A stretch of DNA of 64,000 nucleotides from Holothuria scabra (GCA_037179385.1 CM074189.1:24551648-24615647); one strand, 5' to 3'. Positions 52,958-64,000 are shown, counted from the stretch's first letter. Numbers and translations are program-made. The notes: a model not told the origin generated them from the letters alone.

Positions 52958-53269
52958 AGTCTGGAACGGAGTCGTACATGACAGACCAATGAGGTAAATG
53001 GTCTGAGGGCCGCAAAGTTGGTCATCATGTAGTCTTTCATTGGACGTAATAGCTTCTACGAGAACAGTTTATTGTTTGGTATCGTCGAGCGGCCGTTTGC
53101 CAGAGTCTCTAGAAAAATCAGTCCCATGTCCCTCCTAGTCCCAAAACCACCGACAAAGTGGGATGCGTTTTTAATATTTTCATTTCCCCCCTCTTTATTT
53201 TGTCTTTCAATATTTTCTCCATGACTGGAGGAGGATAAACAAGAAAGGGAGGGGAGTCCTGAAAATGGG

Positions 53270-53304
53270 TTTGTGTGTGTGTGTGTGTGTGTGTGAGTGT
53301 GTGT
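53270..53304. repeat. (GT)n microsatellite
   Basis: About 17 GT units with one interruption. Confidence 0.95.
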
Positions 53305-54267
53305 AGGTAGGTGTGTTTGTGTATGTAAGAGGTTGGAGTGCGACTTTAATTGGATTGGGTGGAGAGGGTGTGAAAATTAGAAATGGGATTAGTCATGAAA
53401 TAATAGCTAAAACTGGGTAACATTTCACAATTCTAATCCCTTCCGGCCCTAATAACTTTTTTACATTAACTTTAATTGACTTAAAAAAATTAAATTAGTT
53501 TCAAAACGACAATCTCAGGTTTTGCAAATAAGTAGGATAAAAGATGTTTTTACAACACCTCAAATTTTGGAAAACCCCTTCAAAATGCACCTATATTTTT
53601 TAAAATGAATCCAGTGGCGTAGCTGTGGGGGAAGGCTCTGAAAAGTAAATAAAATCAGAAAATTTGTTATCTGTGAAACAAGTTAACTACAGCAAGGTTT
53701 TCCCAACTTTTCTTCCATGAAATTTTGCGATCTCTCGGACAAAAGCTTCACTTTTGTAATTATTTGTTTCAAAAGTGCAAAATTTCCCTTTGCGTGCAGC
53801 AATTTTCAATGACTTATGCAGTCGTGTTCCCTAACAAATCAAAATTTTCCGTACTCTGAAATAACAAAATCACCAGATTATCAAGCATTCAAGTTATATC
53901 GGCAACTATAGTGCTATATTTTATGTGTTTTCTTTCATTCAATGCCACTTTTTACAATATGAGCTCTTGACTCTAAAAATGTCATCGGGGAACCTCAGTT
54001 TGTAGGCCTTAGATAACATTGAGTAGCAGCAACAACAACCTTCTGTCGCCGTGAAACCTCAGACTTGTCAATAAAAAATACAGGTTTTTCAGAAATCCCC
54101 TAACATTTCAAATTTTAATACTTACATAGGAGACCTAGAATCCAAATTTTCTCCAATACAAGCTCCATCTTCAAATTTTGCTTAAAAAGGAAAAAATTCG
54201 GCGACCCTGAAAAAGGGGCCCTTCGGCGAAACCGAACAATATACTGCTTTACGAAGAAGTTGTTACG

Positions 54268-54300
54268 TCCATCCATCCATCCGTCCATCCGTCCATCACT
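54268..54300. repeat. (CCAT)n tandem repeat
   Basis: Seven to eight CCAT/CCGT units follow the GAAGAAGTTGTTACGTCC end of the repeat family first noted at 35040. Confidence 0.85.
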
Positions 54301-54924
54301 CTTCTCATTAATTTCACTCAATATTTTTCAGTTGCTTGAAGTAGTGTGCTGCCCCCTTTCCTCTGTTTCATTATTATTCTGAAAGTGTGCCTTTAGACAG
54401 TCTGTCTAATTCCAATTTAGGCAAAAAAGACCGCCCCCCCCCCCCAAAAAAAAAAAGAAAACAAAAGAAAAGGAAAGGAAAGGTTTCACTGTTTTCTTAT
54501 TCTCTGAAGTGCACTTAATGACAGAAGAAATGACCTGGAGGAATTGGGTAAAAAAGATTCAGATCCAAGCTGGTCGTTAATACGTCTGTGTCACCTTGTG
54601 TTTGTTACTTAATGAACTGAATGTTGTACAATGAGTACGGATCAAACGTTTTGTACACAATGATCGACTCAAGGTACTGACCAAATCAAGATACACACAC
54701 TACACTATACAATTACACTGCGAAAGTGACGCAGAATGTTAGACCAGTGGGCTCAGTGAGGCTTGGCGCATGTTATTGCAGTGACGGAGCGTCCATATAG
54801 TGTGCGAACGACCACCACCCCTGACGGACCAATCTTGCCTGTCGGCTTCTTCAAACATACTGCTTTTAACGCGCCCCTGCATGCCATCCCCCTCCCCACC
54901 GGAATCTCTAGCTCCGCCATTGGG

Positions 54925-55195
54925 TTAGGGTTTCCAGTTGAACCGGCCCAGTTAAACTGGATTTAACTTAATCATCTAGTAGGAACATAGTTAGAACCTA
55001 GTTGAAAACCAGTTACACTCAGTTGATATAATATGGAACTTGTCCAAATTCAACTGGGTTGGAGTAGTTTTCCCAGTTGAAAGGTGAAGAATTCAGTTTA
55101 ACCCAGTAAGTTTAATATGGAATTTGGCCAAAACCAACTGGAACCAACCACGGTTCAACCCAGTTGAATTGATCAACTGAAATTTGAACCAGGGA
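54925..55195. mobile_element. Element of iterated CCAGTTGAA words
   Basis: CCAGTTGAAC, AACTGG, CCCAGTT and GTTCAACC recur about 15 times in both orientations over 270 bases. The flanks TTCCAGTTGAACC and GAACCAGGGAA suggest terminal symmetry. It has the same design as families D, E and F but a different word. Confidence 0.5.
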
Positions 55196-55280
55196 ATAAG
55201 TTTTAGGGTTGCGGATTATTCAGGGGAGATAGAGTCACGGATAAGGATTACTAGGATAAGGGGTAGGGGTAGTTTGTGTG

Positions 55281-55563
55281 CATGGGCGTCCGCAGGTAAG
55301 GGCAAGGGGGGGGGGGCACTTGCCCCCCTGGAAAATCAAAAATTTGAAAAAACGTATAAAAATCAAAGCAAAAACCCGAACAAAACGTGTTTTCCGAGTT
55401 TCTATGCCAAAATTAGGCTTTAGAAATGCCATTTCCGGCGATCTGGGAGGCATTTTGGGCTGAAATTTTCGCACTTTTCATGTCAAGTCATGGTGACTCA
55501 GAGGTTTTGCCCCCATCTAGAAATTTTGCCCCCCCCCCCGACTTTTTTTCTGCGGACGCCCCT
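55281..55563 (+). mobile_element. MITE family I copy 2
   Basis: Left end CATGGGCGTCCGCAG and right end CTGCGGACGCCCCTG. It is the inverse of the copy at 4664. Confidence 0.85.
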
Positions 55564-56056
55564 GTTTGTGTGTTTCGTACAAGGGCGTAGTAAGCGGGGA
55601 AGGGGTAGGGGAAACTGTCGTCCCCAGTGAAAAAAATGGGAACAGATGTATATGTATCGTGATTTTACCACTCAGCGCCGGCATCAGATCAGAAAATTGT
55701 GTCGACAGGGTTAATGCTGTTTCGATTGCGGTAAAAAAGTTGACTTTCTAACCTCAGTAATCTCTTGTTTAAGTGAGGTATATCAAGTTTCCAAACCCAC
55801 TGCTGGAGGTCTATTATTTTCACTTCACCAAGCTTCTAGTCCACTTAGGTTGCAAAAAATTACACGGTACTTTGGGCAGGATTGTAATCAAAACCCCTTT
55901 TGCGTGCTCTGCATACTGTGGCTAGGGTTTCTTGACTTGGATTAAATGTCTTTGCATTGAGTTTTACTGTCTGTCAATCATCAAATTGTGTAATTGGGCA
56001 CGGAAGGATATCAAGTGTATATTTTTACCGTGACCAATTCGTCATGCGGCGGGAGT

Positions 56057-56318
56057 GGCTCAAGTTAACGCCTCACCACACCACTCGTGATTCCAAACAT
56101 TGTTTTACTGCCTGGGTTTTACCTCTCTCATTCTCCCCTCCATTTCATGACTCCCAGGATGCTCCCATATCCCTAATTGAAGTTGTCGATGGGGTGTTGG
56201 CTCAAGTTTAACGCCTCACCACACCCCTCGTGATTCTAAACCTTGTTTTTCTGCCTGGGCCTTACCTCTCTCATTCTCCCCTCCATTTCATGACTCCCAG
56301 GATGCTTCCATTACCCTA
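56057..56318 (+). repeat. Tandem duplication, ~142-bp unit
   Basis: Two units start GGCTCAAGTT-AACGCCTCACC (56057 and 56199) and end near TCCCAGGATGCT-CCAT. They are about 90 percent alike by eye. Confidence 0.85.
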
Positions 56319-57329
56319 ATATCTAACTGCAACACGTACAAACACCTCAGTCAAAAACTCCCCGAATTTTTAGATACCATAATGTGGCAAAAGGTAGTTC
56401 ACAACAACCCCGATTGTTGAAATTGAATTGACAATGAGTAAAAAGCACGTGCCTTATCAAAGCAACATTCAAACATTTTTTCGAAGAAAGTCATGATTGC
56501 AGACAGGTTTGTATATCCTTTTGTTTGCCGTATTCGGTTCGGTTAACTTTGCCTAACCGATAGCCAATTGAGTCTTACAAATCTGGCACGATTTTAATTA
56601 CACAGAAAACTCCAAAGCGTGACTGCATTCTGTCAAAATTTTGCCCAATAAAACTTTCCTGACATAGGACTATCAAAAATGATTGTTGAATACGCATGGT
56701 TAGCTAACTTTGTATTCGCGGTACGGCATAGTGATTCTTCTTCTTTCGGCAATTTTACAATGTACTAATTTCTACTGTACTACTGAAGTGAAAATTTTAG
56801 TGCAAACGAAAATCAAAAATAACGACTGCTTAGCTGCTACTTACAAGCCTGGAAAATACTATTTTCGGATTTCTGAGAGGTCGTGATTTATCATTCTTTT
56901 TTTTTCTATTTTTTTATTGTTTTTTATTGGTTCATTATTTTAAAATGTTTTATTGTTTTTTGTTCGCCAACTAAAGGTGACGCTCCGCTGGCACTTAGAT
57001 AGATTTTCGGACAAGACTACTGTACATATTTCAGGCAGAGAATCAGTTTCCTTTCATACTTGAATGCTCTCATAAACCTATATTGGATACCTTGCAACGT
57101 CGTTGAGGGGTCCGGGTCTGTGGAGATGGATTCTTTTATTGCAGTTTCAAATCGTTATCAACATTCCTTCCCAGAGGGCATAGATGTACAGTTGTCAGCT
57201 AGTGTAACACAACTGGCAAAAAAACGAAGACTTCTGTCTTAATCAGTGTGCAGTTACATTTGAAAAAATGAGTTGTGGTATACAAACTTTCATTTCTTAA
57301 ACCGCTCTTCCTAGAATAAAAATGCCAGC

Positions 57330-57352
57330 AAAAAAAAAAAAAAAAAAAAAAA
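57330..57352. repeat. A23 homopolymer
   Basis: A run of A in intergenic DNA with no recognisable retrogene upstream. Confidence 0.85.
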
Positions 57353-57493
57353 GCGTAAAATGCACCTTTTGGTAAAGGAGGGTCGGGTAAGGTGTATAGT
57401 ACAAAAATTGTTCCGCCCCATTTTCATATTGTTTCCTACGCCACTGCTTTCAAAGCATTGTGCGGCGACAATAAACGTCACTCCAATTACAAA

Positions 57494-57800
57494 TTAAAGG
57501 CCCAATTCTTTCACCCCAAACAGTGCCAATTCCCCTTTCCTTCTTACTAAGTCCCTCCCACAATTGTCTGTAATTCATCCTCATCCAGACACAATCTCAG
57601 TTTATTGCTTCAGGGTGAGAGGGTGAGTATAGAACAGCTCAATATGTATAAACAAAACGCTCTAAGTGCAGTTCGTGCTGCGTAACATAGCTTTGGTACT
57701 CTGTATTGTTTGAATGAGCTACCAATCAAAGAGCTAAGCTGATTGAGAATTCCGGTAAACCCCTACAAGAATTGTATTTTCGGTGAGAGGATTGAACCTA
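57494..57800 (+). mobile_element. MITE family A copy at 57.5 kb
   Basis: Left end TTAAAGGCCCAATTCTTTCA and right end GGTGAGAGGATTGAACC. Interior blocks match the 46-kb copy. Confidence 0.8.
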
Positions 57801-58464
57801 GCTTGGAGGGCTTTGAGTACATCGGTTCGGTAGATAGGGTAATGGTTGCTTGAAGTCTACAAAAAGTACTATATATGGAATATTTAACTGCTACATAGTG
57901 GTGGTGCTACGGGGAAAACTCTGGGTTATTCTCCCCAGATAATGTCCATACTGTTCCCACTTCCTGCCCCCGTTAGTTCGATTTAACTCTCCATACGAAG
58001 AGACTAAGTCTTTCATCCAGATGTATCCTTCCAGCGACTTTGCTCCCTGGCCCAGGAACGGACGCTTTGGACCCGTTTTTGCGCTTTGCCCCAATTTGTT
58101 TCCCTAGCTCATTATCATTTGCCCATAGTTACCCGATCCCCCAGCTTTGACAGTCCGAGGCAACCACAGCCGCTAACCTGTCGAATTGTGGTAAGTTTAC
58201 TTACCAGCTCGTTCCATTGTTGAGATATCAAATGTTGACATTTATTCACTAGTTAGCAAACTTAGTCTCTTGTGCATCCATTTGTGATTGTTTTGTTGTA
58301 CAAATCTCATTACCTGCTTTGTTTCCCTTTGAACTTAAACTACTAGGCTTGCCATTTTTATGCTTCCTAGTTGTTTACTTGCATATCATGTTGTACAGAG
58401 AGGGCTTGATTAGTTACCAACTTACCGTAAATAACCCCATAAGAGTAAGAAAACTATCACATGA

Positions 58465-59232
58465 TCATCGGTACAAGGCGCAGTAACTTTCAGAAAAACA
58501 CAGAATACAGTCTAATGGATCTATTCCGAAATTCAGTGAGCCCAATTTGCAGAATACCCTGCAACTGCGTGGATCTATGTCATAAGAACCTGGTAGCCCG
58601 GATTGAATATTATCATCGGCCAGCATGAAGACGATTTTTCCCCAGGTCGCCAGTGGGGGAGGGGGGGGTTGCAGGGGAACTGGGAGATCCAGTGAGGGGG
58701 GGGGGCTTGGGAAGCTGGACACTGAATTTACCTTGCGGCATTTCTTAGCCACCTGCTCAAGGCCGTCCTTTTGAAACTGGGCCCTTCGTTTTCTGCTAGG
58801 CATATTGCTCATTGCATGTATCTCGTTCGCAAGAAGTACGCGCACCCTCATAACGTTAATGACCCGCCGCTCGTGAATCCCTTTTGAAAGCTCACTCATA
58901 CTACAGGCGGTTCCAAGAAGAAAGTTATTAGAATGCCTGACTGCCAGGCAAACAGTAAGACAAGTTCTGTGGTCGCACTTCTGTAAAAATGATTGCGCTG
59001 TTGGTAATTCGGGGATAGGGAGAAATAACCTTAGCCACATATATTGCCGAAAGTGTCTGCGATACATGGCTAGAGTTTTGCTTAGGGCGGATTGGTCGAC
59101 GTTGGATGGTGGTGGCAACCAATATCTCGGGATTTGACAACTGTCACTAACTGTTGAATTGTTAATTTTTTGATAAGAAAAAAACAAAACCAAATTTGAA
59201 AAAGGGCAAAGTGGGAAAGTTGAGAGTGTCAC
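58465..59232 (-). CDS. Uncharacterised 255-aa open frame, possible exon
   Basis: This is the longest single open frame in the window. It has a Cys-containing middle part, a basic nuclear-localisation-like patch (PSRKRRAQF, KKCRK), then a Pro-rich run (FPSPPPSLDLP, LQPPPPPL). An intron-like pyrimidine stretch and AACAATTCAACAG near 59150 could be an acceptor, which would shorten the coding part. The Pro-rich part comes from G-runs of the kind seen in local repeats, so chance or a decayed element remains possible. I recognise no family. Confidence 0.3.
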   Translation of the reverse strand: MTLSTFPLCPFSNLVLFFSYQKINNSTVSDSCQIPRYWLPPPSNVDQSALSKTLAMYRRHFRQYMWLRLFLPIPELPTAQSFLQKCDHRTCLTVCLAVRHSNNFLLGTACSMSELSKGIHERRVINVMRVRVLLANEIHAMSNMPSRKRRAQFQKDGLEQVAKKCRKVNSVSSFPSPPPSLDLPVPLQPPPPPLATWGKIVFMLADDNIQSGLPGSYDIDPRSCRVFCKLGSLNFGIDPLDCILCFSESYCALYR

Positions 59233-59263
59233 GGTCCGGACATCGACGACCCACTCTGGATCC

Positions 59264-60198
59264 CAGGCGCGTCACCAGGGGGCAGGGGAACGTGCTCTAC
59301 TGAAAAATCATGTGCACCCAACTGAGATTTGATATTTTCTAAAACCGGTATGTCTTCTTTCCCTACCTTCCAACTGAAAATATTGCAAAATTACCTGGGA
59401 AATGCCATTTCCGGCTGGCTTATGGGGTTGCGTTTTTTAAAAATTTTCAGCACACTTCCGACTTCGCCAGTTGAAGGTGGCGCACAGCTTAGGTAACCGT
59501 TGAGGCAGGATCAGGCCTTCATTTTTTCTTAAGTGATCACATCTAACTTCACATCAACTGCTTTTTTCTTGGTAGTAGTTTCACTGATTTTGTAACCAAG
59601 AAAATCTTAGTTGAAGTTGCACTGCAAGTAATTTTTAGACTTGTGTAAAGACAAAACAGTTACCCTTAAATCACTAACTTAATACCTTTCAAGCCCGGCC
59701 CCTTAAAACCCAGGACCTTCCGGGGGCCTTGCCCTTGGACCCCTACCGAGACTAATATTAAACTGTCAATTAGCTTTTCCCTATGTAGTTCACCACTCCC
59801 CCTTTTTAATATTAGTCGGATCCGCTCTTGGTAGTTGAATCACTGTCTTTTTTTTACCAAAAGTCTTACTGGAAGTTACCCTTGTCAATCGACTAGGTAC
59901 TTTTAGGCCAGTGTTAAGTCAGAGGCATCCTCTTTTAACCACATAATTAACCTCACAAACACGCAGTAAAACCCAGGTGGTTCAGGGGCTTCGCCCTCTG
60001 GACCCCACCGGGGCTTTGTACCTGGACCCTGCCAGGGGCCCTAAGACTGGCCCCTGGACCCAGCTCTGCGGCTCTCGGTGGAGCCTGCAGAGCAATGAGT
60101 GAAGTCTACCACTGCCCACCCCCTTCAACCCTTCCTCCTTTCTCCCTTTCCCCCTCCCCACCTCCCCACCCCCCTGCAAAATTGTTGACGCTACTGCT
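59264..60198. mobile_element. Family J element copy 2
   Basis: It starts CAGGCGCGTCACCAGGGGGC and ends TTGACGCTACTG, eroded forms of the copy 1 ends. Interior blocks with ACTTCGCCAGTTGAAGGTGG and GGGCCTTGCCCTTGGACCCC match 47232-48278 in the same orientation. Confidence 0.75.
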
Positions 60199-61602
60199 GG
60201 AAACGCCACCGACTGCCATGTTGTGTATAATTAGTAAGGTGCCTAATTAACTCAGCACTGGATAACCTGTGAACTATGTGATCTTTGGCAAGTGTATACG
60301 TGTTACAGGTGTACGTGTTAAGTGTCCTCTATTGCCTTTGAGGAGGTTCCTTTTACTGACTGCATGTTCACCATATATACATACGTACGTGCGTGCGTGT
60401 GTTGCGTATGTGCTAATAACATATCAGTACGTACATATCCACTGCACTAGATTTAGACTGTGCGTAGGGCTAGGTACGGTGCATGTTGTATCAAATCAAA
60501 GTTACATTGAAGTACACTTGAACCTAACCTGGGCAGCTGCAGGCGAGTCGCATTTGTGTAGTGCGCTGAGTACTGAATTCATTTCCACATTTTCGCTCGA
60601 TTTGGCTCCTTCAAGAAGGACCTGGCCAGTTTCTGTGGACACTGATTCGACTTGCATAGTTGTAGTTGAACAGCGCCTAGCTAGTGTGCCGGAACTAACG
60701 TAAACCTAGGCCTAAGTTAGTAGCCACAGTGTATGTAACCTCCAGCTAGTAACGTTAGTACCCTTTTCACGATGAACGAGGCGACAATCAACGTGACTTG
60801 ATCAGACGGATTTCAGCTTTCGAGCTATAGTAGGCTAGTACATTTGTAGTAAACTATCAGTATTGTTGGACTTTTTAATGATAACGCTTTCACTGTAGGC
60901 TGCAACCTAACGATCTACGGACCTAGGCTAGTCTTTACTGAGTTTGTGTTTACTAATGCAGTAGCTAGCCCTAATTAGTTCCGAACTTCTGGATTGCTGC
61001 AGTGCAGTGGAGTGTGTTACTGACTTGCATTCAGTGTTGAGTGTGCCCTGCTGATATTGATACTGACTATACAGTAGCAGTGACACATTGGATATCCACA
61101 TTGTTTGCAAAAAGGAAAGTCTGCATGGTCTGCATAAACTACAGCCTAAAACCTAACAACATTTCTGCAGGTACTAGCTAATTATTAACTAAATTAGTCT
61201 TCGAACTAGCCCATTCAATTCATGCATTTCTATTCCTAGGTGAGATCAATTGGTTTGCTGAAGGAACTTTCAGGGAAACTGTAGGCCAGCTAACATTTGT
61301 AAGTTTAACCATGGTGTTCAACAAAGCATGCAAAGAATGATTTGCTTCCCCCATCATACAATATTTCATGAAAATGTGCATTGAGGAATGACTGTATTAT
61401 CTCACTGTGCCTGTTTGTTGCGAGACCTGTGCTGCTGCCTAGCTAAAGGATGAAACATTATTCAAGACAGGGAGAGAACAGACCCTACAGTAGCTAATAG
61501 TTGGTCCTGTGAACTGTTTACAAAGCACCCAACCGCAGAAATAAAAACGAGTTCAACTCATGTTCCTTGTGCCTTGATGAACTTACTCACAATACAGCCG
61601 TC
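60199..61602 (+). promoter_or_regulatory. Upstream region of the beta-galactosidase-like gene
   Basis: This is 1.4 kb before the start codon without recognised repeats. It must contain the promoter and any 5' non-coding exon. I see an alternating purine-pyrimidine stretch (TACGTACGTGCGTGCGTGTG) near 60380 but no clear TATA box. In-frame stops precede 61603. Confidence 0.3.
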
Positions 61603-61940
61603 ATGAAAAAACCAAGTGGTTCTTCATCCATCCGTACACCAGCTCTCTTCAACATGAAAGCGTATTCCATCAGACCTGTTCATTTATTTCGGTGGCTTCT
61701 CATATTAGCATCAATCTGTGCTTTCATTCTTTGGTATTTACATCGCTTGAACCTTGCAAAATCCCAAATTCCTTTAATACAGACAAAACCCAGTATGGAA
61801 ACAAAAGGGACAGACTTTTACCTTGATGGCAAGAAGCTAAGGATTTTATCCGGGAGTCTTCACTATTTTCGAGTCGTACCAGAGTACTGGGAGGACAGGT
61901 TATTAAAGATGAAAGCAGCTGGTCTGAACACAGTTACCAC
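61603..61940 (+). CDS. GH35 gene exon 1
   Basis: 338 nt ending in phase 2 at ACCAC|GTATGT. It encodes the anchor and the first barrel strand ([10 protein letters not shown]). A second ATG at codon 18 could also start translation without losing the anchor. Confidence 0.88.
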
Positions 61941-63145
61941 GTATGTACAGTATTACAAACAGTTCTGTATGATATACATGGTATACTTATCTGTAGGCCT
62001 ACTGTACCGTAACAAACTTTTCTCCCCAAATAACACATGCATTACAGTACCTCTGGCATACCATACTGTACCTTTTTGCCAAAAGCAAAGATTTAATATG
62101 CATGAATTTTAAGTGAAAATAATTGTTTATAAATAATGGCATGTATTACAAGTTAGCATGTTGCATTTTTGTCTTTAATGCGCATACTAAAACTTACAGT
62201 GAACACTCTGCAAATTTTGTAAAATGTTTTGAGTGTCAAATGTTGTGAAAATCCCAATGGCCAATGAAGCTACTGTACTATGTAAAGTATGGTACTGTGC
62301 TGCCAAAAATGAACTGATCAATTAGTTGAACCTTTCTAATTTTAAATTTCATCTGGATCCAACTTAGTTTGCCAATCTGTTGGGACTTAATTTTGAAGTC
62401 AAGTGTACAGTATTGTCAGAAATCAATCTAATATCTTCCAAGCAGCCCATACTGTATTTTTAAAACAAGATTATACCTACAGGTAAGTACATGTTAAAGG
62501 GAGGTACTGCATTCATGAAATACTGTAATTACTACTGACAGGAGTAATTACAGTATTTCATGAATTCAGTCTGTAGATCATTAATGGTGTACAAATGAAA
62601 TTTTTATGAATGACCCAAAGAGAATTAGGAACCTACTATACTGTAATTAATATTTCAATTTGGTCAAATACAGTAGTTGAAATTAAGGACCATCCAAGAT
62701 TAGCATGGCTGACTTGTTACCATGGGTTACAATGAAAAAAACTAGTTCATCAACAGCTGTGGGTCAACTACAGTAATGTCAACATTACAATTGTGGAGTT
62801 GAAAATACAGTATGCTGATCTTTTTGACATTATTGTATAAGTCATCACTGACCAACCAAATTATTGTTACACTGATTTCATTTTCTACTGTATTTAAAAT
62901 CACAAGACCATCACCTTACTAACAGCATATCTAATCACTGTTTAAGGCTCATTCTAATTTTGGAAATTTTAGGAGCAGAAGTCAAAAGCTCTGTTTTTTA
63001 TGGTATCAGCCCCACAGTACTAGTACAGAATTACTGTACCAGCTTCAAACTTTTCTAATTGAAATTTTCTTTTTAGATATGTTCCATGGAATGCACATGA
63101 GCCAAGTAGAGGGATGTTCCACTTCAAAGCCCACCTTGACATTGT
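61603..63145 (+). CDS. Beta-galactosidase-like protein, GH35, membrane-anchored (5' part; continues past window)
   Basis: Two exons are visible (61603-61940, 63077-63145). They encode about 135 residues of a glycoside hydrolase family 35 protein, which removes terminal beta-galactose. Residues 31-46 ([16 protein letters not shown]) form a signal anchor after a basic N-terminus, suggesting a type II membrane protein. The catalytic barrel starts at [24 protein letters not shown] rather than HYSR points to the GLB1L2/GLB1L3 branch. [16 protein letters not shown] and [11 protein letters not shown] follow. The catalytic glutamates would lie in later exons outside the window. The start at 61603 is chosen because the upstream in-frame TTG at 61567 is not a usual start. 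Confidence 0.88.
63077..63145 (+). CDS. GH35 gene exon 2
   Basis: 69 nt, phase 2 to phase 2, between TTTCTTTTTAG and GTGAGT. It encodes [16 protein letters not shown] and AHLDI, a hallmark of the family. Confidence 0.92.
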
Positions 63146-63185
63146 GTGAGTATATTGTGAGCCTGCAGTTCTGTACTTTAAATGG

Positions 63186-63498
63186 TAAAAAGGGCAAGAG
63201 CAGGCACCCCAACTTGAAGTTGTATACATAATACTGTAGTAGACTGTCCTGTTACTGTACTGTACTGTACCGTACTGTACATGATTTGGCTGTTGAGAGT
63301 CATGTGACATTTGTCTCCTCAAGGTCAAAGGTGAAGTTGACCAGAAGTACAGTACAGTACTGTAACTGCTTGGTGAACTTGTGTTTGCAATATTGAATTC
63401 ATGAAATGAAAGATACTTTGAAGAGAAATAAAAAAAAACATAATATTTAGCTGTTGCTTCAAAATAAGTTTTTTGGGGGGGATGATCTTGACCTTTAA
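63186..63498 (+). mobile_element. MITE family B copy 4
   Basis: Starts TAAAAAGGGCAAGAGCAGGC and ends GATGATCTTGACCTTTAAAC. It lies in the GH35 gene intron. It carries several short TACTGTA expansions not present in other copies. Confidence 0.75.
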
Positions 63499-64000
63499 AC
63501 TAGTTCTTGCAGGCTACTATTGAACACAGCACTGTACTAGCGCTGTTGCTGAACGGACAATGCAGCAAATGGTATCTGAAGCAAACGTGCTTAGGCATTT
63601 CTGGTGGTACAGTGCTTACCAGGCACATAGCCAGGATTGTGCCATGGGAAGGGTTTTGGTGTCATGCCGGGGGGGGATGTCATGGGGGGGGAAATAAGCC
63701 GAAAGTCTAAGGATAGAGAGAAAAAAAAACCCTGTTTTAGGTGTTTCTTGCATTGCAAGGCTGGGCCGGGAGGGGGGGAGCTTCTTATTCTTCAAGTTTC
63801 AAGAACTGGACAGCATATCCTTGATCACCCTACAAACTGAAAGGTTACATTACAGGAGGAGAAATAGGGATTGGTCAAATGCGCGATGCTGTTTTTGGGA
63901 TGCAATTGCGTCTTTTGGATTAAATTGGGTTTTTTCATAAATTTACAAAAAGCCCTATGTAATCACCCCATTCCCTCTCAAAATAAAAATATTTTAGCTC

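Noticed and set aside
60269..60703. 144-aa plus-strand frame upstream of the GH35 gene
   Set aside because: It has low-complexity TACGTACGTGCG coding and no family resemblance, and it lies where a promoter is expected.
61567..61602. Upstream TTG as start of the GH35 protein
   Set aside because: TTG is not a normal eukaryotic start; the ATG at 61603 and another 51 bases later both keep the membrane anchor.

Overview
The window is eukaryotic nuclear DNA, AT-rich and full of introns, from an animal. Evidence: GT-AG introns with polypyrimidine acceptors, an immunoglobulin (Ig)-domain receptor kinase architecture, and dozens of short non-autonomous transposons. A marine invertebrate deuterostome, perhaps an echinoderm, is my best guess; this is inference, supported only loosely by a foldback element that resembles the sea-urchin TU class.

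Layout. 1-1720 is a satellite-like array of about 145/156-bp units full of AGGTCA words. 1721-7962 is repeat-bearing flank. 7963-33941 (minus strand) holds two complete head-to-tail paralogous receptor genes that I assembled exon by exon: gene A (15 coding exons, 24946-33941, 830 aa) and, downstream of it, gene B (16 coding exons, 7963-22083, 827 aa). Every splice phase closes and several exon pairs have identical lengths (58, 40, 173, 115 and 88 nt). 33942-61602 is a 27.7-kb intergenic region made largely of transposable elements: a 3.1-kb foldback element with 21-bp tandem repeats in its arms, piggyBac-like TTAA MITEs, several other MITE families, a U2 snRNA-derived sequence and a tRNA-Glu-like sequence. 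At 61603 a plus-strand gene starts for a membrane-anchored GH35 beta-galactosidase-like protein (GLB1L2/GLB1L3 type); two exons are inside the window and the rest lies beyond its end.

Main biology. Both receptors have a signal peptide, four Ig-like domains, one transmembrane segment and a split kinase-like domain of FGFR/VEGFR/PDGFR type. In both the catalytic residues are gone: beta3 Lys is Ser or Gln, alphaC Glu is His, HRD is HPG, the catalytic-loop Asn is Lys, DFG is DFC, and the glycine loop is degenerate. The structural C-lobe signatures (APE, SDVW/SELW-A-x-G, CW-x-x-DP-x-x-RP) remain. They look like a tandem pair of intact receptor pseudokinases, and the shared substitutions imply that catalysis was lost before the duplication. 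I know of no described family with this exact signature, but I could not search.
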